Shown: positions 40,664 through 48,714 of the stretch, piece by piece
How the letters are laid out: every line of letters begins with the position of its first letter
Numbering within the stretch: the first letter of the stretch is position 1
Assembly (NCBI RefSeq): GCF_015672735.1
Contig: NZ_JADABY010000039.1
Span: forward strand, 96,821-160,820
Reading direction: 5' to 3'
Length of the DNA stretch: 64,000 bases
DNA from: Citrobacter sp. Res13-Sevr-PEB04-36
GTDB taxonomy: Bacteria; Pseudomonadota; Gammaproteobacteria; Enterobacterales; Enterobacteriaceae
The notes under the pieces: generated by a model
Seen by the model: only the letters and a program-made list of their open reading frames with translations
The model's database searches: none
Told to the model about the DNA's origin: nothing
Translations under genes and position numbers: made by a program

Positions 40664-41362
40664 TCAGTGTTGATAGTGGTAAAGAATAAAGTAGTCGCTC
40701 TGATACACAATACGGGTATTCGTAGGTGACAGTAATTCTCCCACGCGATAGCGCGGCCAGCTGGAGAAGATAATCCGGTTTTCCAGATTGGTCAGAATGA
40801 CATAGTCAGGTTGGGGGCAGGAGAGCAGTTCTGCCTCTATCTGGCTAACCAGCAGATCGACGGCGGCGACGCCAAGAAACTGGTCATGGTAGTAAACGGG
40901 CACCGCCGAGGTCAGAGTGTAAGAAATGTTGCAGATATAGTCGACATACGGCCCGTGAATATAGGCTTCACCTGCCGGAGGAGAATGCTTAAACCACTCG
41001 AAGGTTCTGAAATCCAGCCGCTGCTGGGTGGCCTGATCTAAATCCAGATGCGCCTGACTCACCCCGTTATCTTTCTTATACCACCACTCCAATAGCCAAT
41101 ACTCTTTGCGGGTTGGCGTATTCTCAATATGGCTGGCGAATCCGGCACCCGAGCAATAGTGATTGTGATTCAGCGTGTGTTTGATGTGCTGCTGAACAAT
41201 GGCTCTCACTGTTGGGTCGAGGACCACCTCCGCCGAGCCTTTTTGCACACTGGCAATCGCCTCGTGGATGCTCCTCGCCAGCGCAACGGTAGACTCTACG
41301 GTAGAGACAGTAATATCATCAATTTTACGGATTAATGCGCTTAGAGATGTCGAAGAGCTCAT
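40664..41362 (-). CDS. Stand-alone Cache-domain (PDC-like) sensor protein, probably cytosolic
   Basis: This 232-residue protein has the pattern of a Cache/PDC ligand-binding fold: LLEWWYKKDN, FRTFEWFKHSPPAGEAYIHGPYVDYICNISYTLTSAVPVYYHDQFLGVAAVDLLVSQIE and YVILTNLENRIIFSS. Such domains normally sit outside the membrane in chemoreceptors and kinases and bind amino acids or amines. Here there is no signal peptide, no transmembrane helix and no output domain. I chose ATG 41362, with AGGACAG just upstream, over a GTG 18 bp earlier. It probably shares a transcript with the regulator 24 bp upstream and may modulate it, which is inference. Confidence 0.8.
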   Translation of the reverse strand: MSSSTSLSALIRKIDDITVSTVESTVALARSIHEAIASVQKGSAEVVLDPTVRAIVQQHIKHTLNHNHYCSGAGFASHIENTPTRKEYWLLEWWYKKDNGVSQAHLDLDQATQQRLDFRTFEWFKHSPPAGEAYIHGPYVDYICNISYTLTSAVPVYYHDQFLGVAAVDLLVSQIEAELLSCPQPDYVILTNLENRIIFSSWPRYRVGELLSPTNTRIVYQSDYFILYHYQH

Positions 41363-41386
41363 GGTCTGTCCTGCCTTCACTGATTG

Positions 41387-42112
41387 TCAGTTCGAGTTAT
41401 ATTTCAGCTTTTTTTCAATAAGATAATAGGTAAACGTGTCGATAATCTGGGTGGCAAACTGCACCGATTCTGCCTCATTATGTGCGGCCAGCGCGTCGGC
41501 CAGCGCAGAATAGAGCGCAATAATCTCGGCGTGAATAGAGCCCGAACGATAGAGGATAGCTACCAGCGAGGCCCATTCCGCCTGCACCTGCAGCTCCTGG
41601 TTTGCCAGTCGCGCGGAATGCGAACTGGCGGCGATCGCCAGCAGGCAACGCATATCTGCCTGGGTCATTAACTCTGGCGAATCCGCCTTTCTTAACACCT
41701 CAACAAACTCGCGAAATTTAGCAATATCCGCGTTGGTCATGCGCCGGGAGGCCAGCCTGGCGCTGTGGCTGATAATGGCACAATGCATTTCGCCTAAATC
41801 GGAAAGGTAATCGGTGCCAATCGATTTAAACGGATGCAGGGCGCTATTTTTGCCATCAATATTCTCGCAGACGAAGCTGCCGCCATTTCGGCCACGAACC
41901 GTATGGATAAGATTATTAGCCCGAAGCGTGTTGAGTGCTTCTCTGATGGTGATATGTGAGACGCCCATCATCTTTGCCAGGTCAGTTTCGTTGGGCAATT
42001 GCTCTTTTGGCTCAAGCAATCCCGTAATGATGGCATTTGAAAGACGCTGCACAATCTGGTCAGAACGACTGACCTGCCCGATAGGCGCAAATATGACCGC
42101 ATGAGTAATCAT
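41387..42112 (-). CDS. FadR/GntR-family regulator of the polyamine-type cluster
   Basis: A 241-residue regulator with the GntR helix-turn-helix (IVQRLSNAIITGLLEPKEQLPNETDLAKMMGVSHITIREALNTLRANNLIHTVRGRNGGSFV) and an FCD-type effector domain containing MHCAIISHSARLASRRM and DMRCLLAIAASSHSARLANQE. ATG 42112 is preferred over a TTG 18 bp upstream. It is divergent from the aldehyde dehydrogenase gene. The 290-bp intergenic stretch has a very AT-rich palindromic part near 42,345-42,362 that could be its operator. Confidence 0.9.
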   Translation of the reverse strand: MITHAVIFAPIGQVSRSDQIVQRLSNAIITGLLEPKEQLPNETDLAKMMGVSHITIREALNTLRANNLIHTVRGRNGGSFVCENIDGKNSALHPFKSIGTDYLSDLGEMHCAIISHSARLASRRMTNADIAKFREFVEVLRKADSPELMTQADMRCLLAIAASSHSARLANQELQVQAEWASLVAILYRSGSIHAEIIALYSALADALAAHNEAESVQFATQIIDTFTYYLIEKKLKYNSN

Positions 42113-42402
42113 AATCTTTTCTGCACTCAATTCCCTGAAACTACAACCATTTTTAGCACATGCCTGCCGGGCAAGAAAGGCCTGAATGGTCGCGTTGTTT
42201 TACCTGCCCATGCGCAAAACCGTTGCACAGGCGGATGTGTGTCCCGTTAGCGTCAACTGACGATGAATAGCCTTACCGTAAAATGTAAAATTTAAGTTAA
42301 AAATGCGAGGTTTATCATACTGTCAATGTTGCGCATTTGAAAAAATTTTACAATATATATATTACATAAGATTCTTTAGGTATTAACAGGCAGGAGACAG
42401 TC

Positions 42403-43830
42403 ATGAAAACCCTGAAGCATTTTATCAACGGACACTATGTGGCGGGCAGCACTGAGGACGCTTTTGAATTGGTCAGCCCGGTAGATGGTGAAACGTACGC
42501 GTTATCGCCCAACGGTGGGGCAGCAGAAGTCGACCAGGCCTACCTGGCCGCCGCAGCCGCGTTCAGTATCTGGAAGAAATCGACGCCCGCGCAGCGACAA
42601 AAGGCGCTTCTGGCGCTGGCTGATGAAATCGAACGCAATGTAGAGCGACTGGTTAACGCCCAGAGTCAGGAAACTGGACAGCTACGCCATTTTATTGAGA
42701 AAGAAGAGATCGCGGCTTCCTGCGACGCCATTCGATTTTTTGCCGGTGCTGCGCGCTGCCTTGAAGGGAAGGCAGCCGGTGAATATTCTGCCGGGTTCAC
42801 CTCAACCATTCGTCGCGAACCGCTGGGTATTGTGGGGCAAGTCACGCCGTGGAATTACCCGTTTATGATGGCGGTGTGGAAGATAGCCCCTGCGCTGGCG
42901 GCAGGCAATACGGTGGTGCTTAAACCGAGTGACACCACGCCGGTCAGCACGCTGCTGCTGGCTGAGCTGGCCGCACCGCTGTTCCCGAAAGGGGCGTTTA
43001 ATGTGGTATTAGGGAAAGCCAAAACCGGTTCGCTGGTGGTGTCGAACCCGACGGCCTCACTGGTTTCGATTACTGGATCAGTTCGTGCGGGTCTACAGGT
43101 GGCCGCGTCGGCGGCGGCAAACCTGACCAAAGCCCATCTGGAGTTGGGTGGCAAAGCGCCCGCCGTGGTATTTGCCGACGCGAATATCGACAAGGCGATT
43201 GAGACGATCGCTACCGCAGGTTTTTTCAATGCCGGGCAAGATTGTACCGCCGCCACGCGAATTCTCGTCGAGCAGTCCGTTTATGCTGAGTTCCTGGAAA
43301 AACTGATCCAGAAAACAAAAAGCATCAAATTTGGTCCCCCGCAGGATCAGGGGGCGCTGTATGGTGCGTTGAATAGCAGAAACCAACTTGAGCAGGTGCA
43401 AGGCTTTATTGCGCGTCTGCCCGCACATGCAAAAATTGAAGCGGGTGGCAGAGCAGGGCCTGGACCGGGTTTCTACTTTGAGCCGACGATAATCTCCGGC
43501 CTGCATCAGCACGACGAAGCCATTCAACATGAAGTATTTGGCCCGGTGATGGCTATTCAGTCTTTTTCAACTGACGAAGAGGCGCTTCACAAAGCTAACG
43601 ATGTGGAATACGGCCTGGCTGCAAGTGTCTGGACCGGTAATCACAGCCGCGCACAGCGTTTTTGTATTGACCTCGATTTTGGCACGGTGTGGATCAACAA
43701 CCATATTCCCCTGTGTGCGGAAATGCCGCACGGCGGGTTTAAGAAATCCGGCTATGGTAAAGATCTCTCATCTTATGCCCTTGATGAATATACTAGAGTT
43801 AAACATATCATGTGCGATATCGCTGAATAG
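42403..43830 (+). CDS. Aldehyde dehydrogenase, 4-aminobutyraldehyde type
   Basis: A 475-residue NAD(P)-dependent aldehyde dehydrogenase. It has the catalytic cysteine near residue 281 (NAGQDCTAATR) and the general-base glutamate near 246 (LELGGKAPA). VTPWNYPFMMAVWKIAPALAAGNTVVLKPS and LGVTG-like VSITGSVRAG belong to the cofactor site. It resembles E. coli PatD (YdcW), gamma-aminobutyraldehyde dehydrogenase, along most of its length, including IRFFAGAARCLEGKAAGEY and the closing EMPHGGFKKSGYGKDLS. The likely reaction is 4-aminobutyraldehyde to GABA. It is cytosolic; the next gene encodes an exported dehydrogenase. Confidence 0.88.
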   Translation: MKTLKHFINGHYVAGSTEDAFELVSPVDGETYALSPNGGAAEVDQAYLAAAAAFSIWKKSTPAQRQKALLALADEIERNVERLVNAQSQETGQLRHFIEKEEIAASCDAIRFFAGAARCLEGKAAGEYSAGFTSTIRREPLGIVGQVTPWNYPFMMAVWKIAPALAAGNTVVLKPSDTTPVSTLLLAELAAPLFPKGAFNVVLGKAKTGSLVVSNPTASLVSITGSVRAGLQVAASAAANLTKAHLELGGKAPAVVFADANIDKAIETIATAGFFNAGQDCTAATRILVEQSVYAEFLEKLIQKTKSIKFGPPQDQGALYGALNSRNQLEQVQGFIARLPAHAKIEAGGRAGPGPGFYFEPTIISGLHQHDEAIQHEVFGPVMAIQSFSTDEEALHKANDVEYGLAASVWTGNHSRAQRFCIDLDFGTVWINNHIPLCAEMPHGGFKKSGYGKDLSSYALDEYTRVKHIMCDIAE

Positions 43831-43929
43831 CGGGTAAATCGCCGCGGACGGACAGCAAGTCCGACGACAAATAATTCGAACATTTGTGCTGTTTTTTGGG
43901 CAGTGTGTGCGTGACAAAAGGACAAGTTA

Positions 43930-45822
43930 ATGGCAATTACCCGACGTGATTTTCTCAACGGTGTGGCGGTCACTATCGCCGCGGGGCTGACCCCTCTGGA
44001 TATGGTCAGAGCGGCAGGAAAAGGACACGAATTTATCGATGGAAGTTATTACCCGCCCAGCCTGACGGGGCTGCGCGGCAACCATCCGGGCTCGTTTGAA
44101 ATGGCTCACGCGCTGGGCCGGGAACAGAAAAAATTTGATTTAACGGCGCTTCCGGTCGAGGAAGAGTACGACCTGGTGGTGGTCGGTGGCGGCATTAGCG
44201 GGCTGGCGGCCGGATGTTTCTGGCGTCAGCTTGTCGGGCAAAACAGCAAAGTTCTGATCCTCGACAACCATGATGATTTTGGCGGCCACGCCAAACGTAA
44301 CGAATTTAGCACCGCCGGAAAAAAACTGATCGGCTATGGCGGCAGTGAGTCGTTTCAGTCGCCAGCGCATAATTTCAGCCCGGACGTGCAAAAGCTGATG
44401 GAAACACTCGGCGTCAGCGCTACCAAGCTGAAAGAGAGTTTTGACGTCAATTTCTATCCCGACTGGCAACTCAGTCGCGGCGTCTTTTTCGACAAAAAGA
44501 ATTTTGGCGAGACCAAAATTGTCAGCGGCGATCCGGGACGTGCTGTCTCCGACGATATTCCACCGGACCGCCTCAACGGTCGTAAGATTGAAGACTTTAT
44601 CAATGATTTTCCATTGAGTGAGAGCGACCGAAAAGCGCTTATCGATCTGCACGTGCGCCCTGGCGACTACCTTCCGGGCATGACGGTTGATGAGAAAAGT
44701 AGCTGGCTGGAGACCCACAGCTACAGTGAGTTTCTGGCCACGAAAGTCGGTTTAAGCAAAATGGCGCTGCTCTATTTCCAGCAGCGTTCCAACGATTTCT
44801 TTGCTATCGGCATTGAAGGCATTTCCTGTAGTGATGCCCGGGCATGCGCTTTACCGGGCATGGAAGCGTTAGGCCTGCCGCCGCTGGACGGCGAGTCGCT
44901 GGCCGACCTCGAAGAGCCATATGTTTATCACTTCCCTGATGGCAACGCGGGGCTGGCGCGTATGATGGTCAGATATATGCTCCCGGATGCCTTGCCGGGG
45001 ACCACCATGGAGGATTCCGTCCTCGCCAGATTGCATTACGACAAGCTGGATCTGCCGGAAAACACCACGCGTTTGCGCCTCAACAGTAGCGTGATTAATG
45101 CGGCCAACGTGCCGGGCGGTGTGTCCGTAACCTATCTGCGCGACGGTAAATTGCATCGTGTGCACGCAAAAAACGCCATCATGGCGGGTTATAATATGAT
45201 GATCCCGTACCTGGTGCCGGAAATGCCGAAGCAACAGCAGGCAGACCTCAAGCTGAACGTAAAAGCGCCGCTGGTGTACACCAACGTAGTGGTGAAAAAC
45301 TGGCAGGCGTTTAAGCAACTCGGCGTACATGAATTTTATTCCCCGGCAGCGCCGTACAGTCGCATTAAGCTCGACTATCCGGTCAGCATTGGCGGCTATC
45401 AGCACCCGGCGACGCCGGACGATCCGATGGTGATTCATATGGTCTATGTGCCAACCTATCCGGGCAGTAACTTACCGGCGAGAGAACAATTCCGCCTGGG
45501 GCGGGCTTATCTGCTGGGGACTACGTTTGCCGCGCATGAAGAGATGATCCGTGGCCAGCTGCAGGAGATGTTTGGCTCGACAGGCTTTGACAATCAACGT
45601 GATATCGCTGCTATTACGGTTAACCGCTGGGCGCATGGCTATGCCTATTACGCCAGCCCGCTGTTCGACGACATGGATGAAATGGAGAAGGTTGTAGAGC
45701 GGGCACGCCAGCCCATCGGCCGGATTGCGATTGCCAACTCTGATGCTGACTGGAGCGCGTATGCACATGCGGCGATCGATCAGGCATTGCGGGCGGTTAA
45801 CGAACTCAAGGGTATGAGGTGA
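43930..45822 (+). CDS. Tat-exported spermidine dehydrogenase-like flavoprotein
   Basis: This 630-residue protein starts MAITRRDFLNGVAVTIAAG, a clear twin-arginine signal. A Rossmann FAD motif follows at about residues 80-98 (YDLVVVGGGISGLAAGCFW). The length and segments such as DGSYYPPSLTGLRGNHPGSFE recall SpdH, spermidine dehydrogenase of Pseudomonas aeruginosa. Serratia also has such an enzyme. The reaction would be spermidine to 1,3-diaminopropane and 4-aminobutyraldehyde with electrons passed to a carrier. Next to it are a tri-haem cytochrome c and an aminobutyraldehyde dehydrogenase, which fit. Other primary or secondary amines remain possible substrates. Confidence 0.82.
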   Translation: MAITRRDFLNGVAVTIAAGLTPLDMVRAAGKGHEFIDGSYYPPSLTGLRGNHPGSFEMAHALGREQKKFDLTALPVEEEYDLVVVGGGISGLAAGCFWRQLVGQNSKVLILDNHDDFGGHAKRNEFSTAGKKLIGYGGSESFQSPAHNFSPDVQKLMETLGVSATKLKESFDVNFYPDWQLSRGVFFDKKNFGETKIVSGDPGRAVSDDIPPDRLNGRKIEDFINDFPLSESDRKALIDLHVRPGDYLPGMTVDEKSSWLETHSYSEFLATKVGLSKMALLYFQQRSNDFFAIGIEGISCSDARACALPGMEALGLPPLDGESLADLEEPYVYHFPDGNAGLARMMVRYMLPDALPGTTMEDSVLARLHYDKLDLPENTTRLRLNSSVINAANVPGGVSVTYLRDGKLHRVHAKNAIMAGYNMMIPYLVPEMPKQQQADLKLNVKAPLVYTNVVVKNWQAFKQLGVHEFYSPAAPYSRIKLDYPVSIGGYQHPATPDDPMVIHMVYVPTYPGSNLPAREQFRLGRAYLLGTTFAAHEEMIRGQLQEMFGSTGFDNQRDIAAITVNRWAHGYAYYASPLFDDMDEMEKVVERARQPIGRIAIANSDADWSAYAHAAIDQALRAVNELKGMR

Positions 45823-45825
45823 TCT

Positions 45826-47040
45826 ATGCGTAATGTAACCGTTCTTGTCGCCTGTTTGTTTAGCGCGGCGGTTTCCGCCGCTGATTCTCACGGCGAATAC
45901 ATTGCCAGAATTTCAGACTGTGTGGCCTGTCACACCGCAGCTGGTGGGGACGCGATGGCAGGGGGTAAAAAGTTTCCCACGCCGATCGGTGATATTTTCT
46001 CTACGAATATTACGCCGGACAAAACCCACGGCATCGGCAACTATTCCTACGCGGATTTTGAAAAAGCGGTGCGCCAGGGCATTGCCAAAGATGGCCATCC
46101 GCTTTACCCGGCCATGCCGTATCCGTCTTACGCAAAGCTCTCCGACGAAGATGTCCAGGCGCTGTATCGCTACTTTATGCATGATGTCACGCCGTCTGCG
46201 ACAGCAAATAAAGAGAATGAGATCCCCTGGCTGATTTCTGCCCGCTGGCCGCTGCATATCTGGAACTGGCTCTTTACCGACGCTCCTGCAACGGCTGCGG
46301 TAGGCAGCAACAGCAACAGTACCGATGCCAGTGCCGCGCGGATCCAGCGCGGTGCTTATCTGGTTGAAGGACCCGGCCACTGCGGCTCCTGCCATACCCC
46401 GAGGGGAATGGCGATGAACGAGAAAGCCTACACTCATGCCGATGCACAGTACCTGAGCGGGGCGATGATTGACGGCTGGTATGCGCCGTCTCTTCGGGGC
46501 ACCGGGATGTCTGAGCAGGAATTAACGTCGCTGTTACTGACTGGCAAAAGCAAGCATGCTGCGGTTTCAGGTTCGATGGCTGAAGTCGTCAGTGAGAGTA
46601 CGCAATACCTGACGGATGAAGATGCTGCAGCGATTGCACAGTATCTGCGGAGCCTGAAAAGTGCCAATCCTGAGCCGACACGAACGGCCACCACGGCGTC
46701 CTGGTCGAATTCACCGCAGGCGGGAAAAGTGGTCTACAACCGCTATTGCTCTACCTGTCATGGTCTGGAAGGTAAGGGCACGGATAACAACGCACCGTCA
46801 CTTATCCACAACCCGCTGGTGATGGTTGACGATCCGACCCCGCTGTTCAGGGTGATTTCGCAGGGCGCGGAAACGCCGACCACGCGGGGAAACGTGTCGT
46901 TTAAGATGCCAGCGTATAACGGATTGCTGACCGAGGTTGAGATGCGCGATGTGATCAACTATGTGCGCAAAAGCTGGGGTGAAGGCAATGGTGAGATCAG
47001 TCAGGAGGAGCTTGCCGGACTTAAACCGGCTACACACTAA
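45826..47040 (+). CDS. Tri-haem cytochrome c, electron acceptor for the exported dehydrogenase
   Basis: This 404-residue protein has a Sec signal (MRNVTVLVACLFSAAVSAA) and three CxxCH haem c sites: CVACH (residue 32), CGSCH (about 186) and CSTCH (about 308). The layout is that of the cytochrome subunit of membrane alcohol and gluconate dehydrogenases, which passes electrons to ubiquinone. It starts 3 bp after the flavoprotein stop, so the two are surely co-expressed. Together they would form a periplasmic dehydrogenase feeding the respiratory chain. Confidence 0.9.
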   Translation: MRNVTVLVACLFSAAVSAADSHGEYIARISDCVACHTAAGGDAMAGGKKFPTPIGDIFSTNITPDKTHGIGNYSYADFEKAVRQGIAKDGHPLYPAMPYPSYAKLSDEDVQALYRYFMHDVTPSATANKENEIPWLISARWPLHIWNWLFTDAPATAAVGSNSNSTDASAARIQRGAYLVEGPGHCGSCHTPRGMAMNEKAYTHADAQYLSGAMIDGWYAPSLRGTGMSEQELTSLLLTGKSKHAAVSGSMAEVVSESTQYLTDEDAAAIAQYLRSLKSANPEPTRTATTASWSNSPQAGKVVYNRYCSTCHGLEGKGTDNNAPSLIHNPLVMVDDPTPLFRVISQGAETPTTRGNVSFKMPAYNGLLTEVEMRDVINYVRKSWGEGNGEISQEELAGLKPATH

Positions 47041-47045
47041 GCGTC

Positions 47046-47127
47046 ATGCCTGATGGCGCTGCGCTTATCCGGCCTATAAAAACCTTATCGTAGGTCGGAT
47101 AAGACGCGTTAGTGACGCCATCCGGCA
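47046..47127. repeat. REP/BIME element
   Basis: The stretch contains GCGCTTATCCGGCCTA, TAGGTCGGATAAGACGCG and GCCATCCGGCAACG, which are classical REP palindrome units in alternating orientation. It separates the convergent cytochrome c and MocR genes and probably protects the 3' ends of both messages. Confidence 0.88.
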
Positions 47128-47131
47128 ACGT

Positions 47132-48607
47132 TTATCCTACGTTTGCCTTGATAATGCCTACCACCCGGGAAAACGCTGCAGCCATCTCATGTTCTTCAAT
47201 ACTGGCAAAACCCAGCAACAGACCGCTGCGTTTCTCTTCGTTGACGTAGTAACGCGACAATGCTCGCACCAATAATCCCTCGGTATTCGCCTGCTGCGCA
47301 ATCGCGCTGTCATCGGCATTGGCGGGCAATTGTAAAATCAGATGTAGCCCGGCGTTACTGTTGAATGGCCCCAGATATACCTCCCCAAGCTGTGAGGCGA
47401 TCAGGTCCACCAGCGTCTGACGACGGCGGCCGTACAGTTGGCGCATTTTACGGATGTGCGCGGCGTAGTAGCCTTCGCGGATAAACTCTGCCAGCGCGGC
47501 CTGAACGAGAAGGTGTCCGCCGCGATAAAGGTCGTTATGAACTTTCTTCAGCGGTGCGGCGAGCGGTTTGGGCAGCACAACATACCCGAGTCGGAGGGCA
47601 GGATAGAGCGTTTTACTGAATGTGCCGATGTAGATAACCGGACTTTCTTCCTCCAGCCCTTGCAGTGAAGGAATGGGCTGACCCGAAAAGCGAAACTCGC
47701 TGTCGTAGTCATCTTCTACGATCCAACTGCGCGTTTCTCGGGCGCGAAACAGCAGCTGCCGTCGCCGACTCAGGCTCATCACTGACCCCAGTGGATACTG
47801 ATGTGACGGTGTCACAAAAATCAGCTTCGGGGCCACCGCTGATGACGCGGGCGGTACCATGCCTTGTTCATCAACCGCCATCGCCGAGAAGTTAACCGCG
47901 TTGATGCGCAGAATATTTTTGATTCCCCAATAGCCCGGCTCTTCAATCCAGGCGTTATCGCCAGGGTTACACAGGGTGCGGGTCACCAGATCCAACGCCT
48001 GGTGAATGCCTTCGGTGATCAGTATCTGTTCAGGAGCACATCTGACGCCGCGCGCGGTACGCAAATAGTCCGCCAGCGCTGCTTTCAGTTCACCGTTGCC
48101 ACCCGCCGCATCATAGGTAAGAAACTCCGGGCGCAGGCGTCTTGCCAACCGGTCCTGAATTTTTTTAAGCGTGCGGTGGGGGAAATGTTGCACATCTGGA
48201 ACGCCAGGAATAAACGCCCCCCACTGGCGCGGACTGGCGCTGGCGTTGCCGAGCAGCTCCAGGCAGCGGGCGGACAGGCTGGCGCGGTCTTCCTGTGCTG
48301 GGGACGCGTTTTTTTTATCGGGCCGTTGCGCGAGGTTGTCCAGCACGCTGTCGGTGACAAACGTACCGCTGCTGGTGCGTGCAGAAATATACCCTTCGGC
48401 CTGCAGTTGCTCATACACCCGCAGGATGGTATTGCGCGATAACGCCAGCTCACCCGCCAGATCGCGCGAAGGTGGCATACGGGTGGCGGGTTTCAGGCTG
48501 CCTTCAAGAATGCAGCTGCAGATGGCGGCATACAAACGCCGGTGCAGTTTCTCGTCGGTTTGCTGGCTAAATGCATGCTTGATCACATCTCCGGCAAGTG
48601 AACGCAT
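47132..48607 (-). CDS. MocR/GabR-type PLP-dependent regulator
   Basis: This 491-residue protein fuses a GntR winged helix (LYAAICSCILEGSLKPATRMPPSRDLAGELALSRNTILRVYEQLQAEGYI) to a fold-type I aminotransferase domain. The aminotransferase part has YDAAGGNGELKAALADYLRTARGV, EPGYWG, IVEDDYDSEFRF, and the PLP lysine in IGTFSKTLYPALRLGY. ATG 48607 gives MRSLAGDVIKHAF; the upstream frame is not conserved. GabR of Bacillus, which senses GABA and controls gabTD, is the model. Divergence from a gabT-like gene fits the same role. Confidence 0.9.
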   Translation of the reverse strand: MRSLAGDVIKHAFSQQTDEKLHRRLYAAICSCILEGSLKPATRMPPSRDLAGELALSRNTILRVYEQLQAEGYISARTSSGTFVTDSVLDNLAQRPDKKNASPAQEDRASLSARCLELLGNASASPRQWGAFIPGVPDVQHFPHRTLKKIQDRLARRLRPEFLTYDAAGGNGELKAALADYLRTARGVRCAPEQILITEGIHQALDLVTRTLCNPGDNAWIEEPGYWGIKNILRINAVNFSAMAVDEQGMVPPASSAVAPKLIFVTPSHQYPLGSVMSLSRRRQLLFRARETRSWIVEDDYDSEFRFSGQPIPSLQGLEEESPVIYIGTFSKTLYPALRLGYVVLPKPLAAPLKKVHNDLYRGGHLLVQAALAEFIREGYYAAHIRKMRQLYGRRRQTLVDLIASQLGEVYLGPFNSNAGLHLILQLPANADDSAIAQQANTEGLLVRALSRYYVNEEKRSGLLLGFASIEEHEMAAAFSRVVGIIKANVG

Positions 48608-48635
48608 TTGGATCCTTAAAATAAAACGATTTGGC

Positions 48636-48672
48636 TCTCGATTAAAGTACCAGATGGCGTCTAGATTTAAAG
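48636..48672. promoter_or_regulatory. Direct repeats between mocR-type gene and gabT
   Basis: TCTCGATTAAAG (48636-48647) and TCTAGATTTAAAG (48660-48672) are near-identical direct repeats whose starts are 24 bp apart. They lie in the 107-bp gap between the divergent genes. MocR-family regulators commonly bind spaced direct repeats. The role is inferred. Confidence 0.45.
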
Positions 48673-48714
48673 GGTAATTCAACCCTGAATGTGTTTATGG
48701 ACAAGGTGTAGAGA

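Noticed and set aside
43930..45822. Flavoprotein as a GMC alcohol/gluconate dehydrogenase
   Set aside because: The adjacent cytochrome resembles those systems, but the Tat start, length and GLRGNHPGSFE block fit the spermidine dehydrogenase type better, as do the GABA-pathway neighbours.
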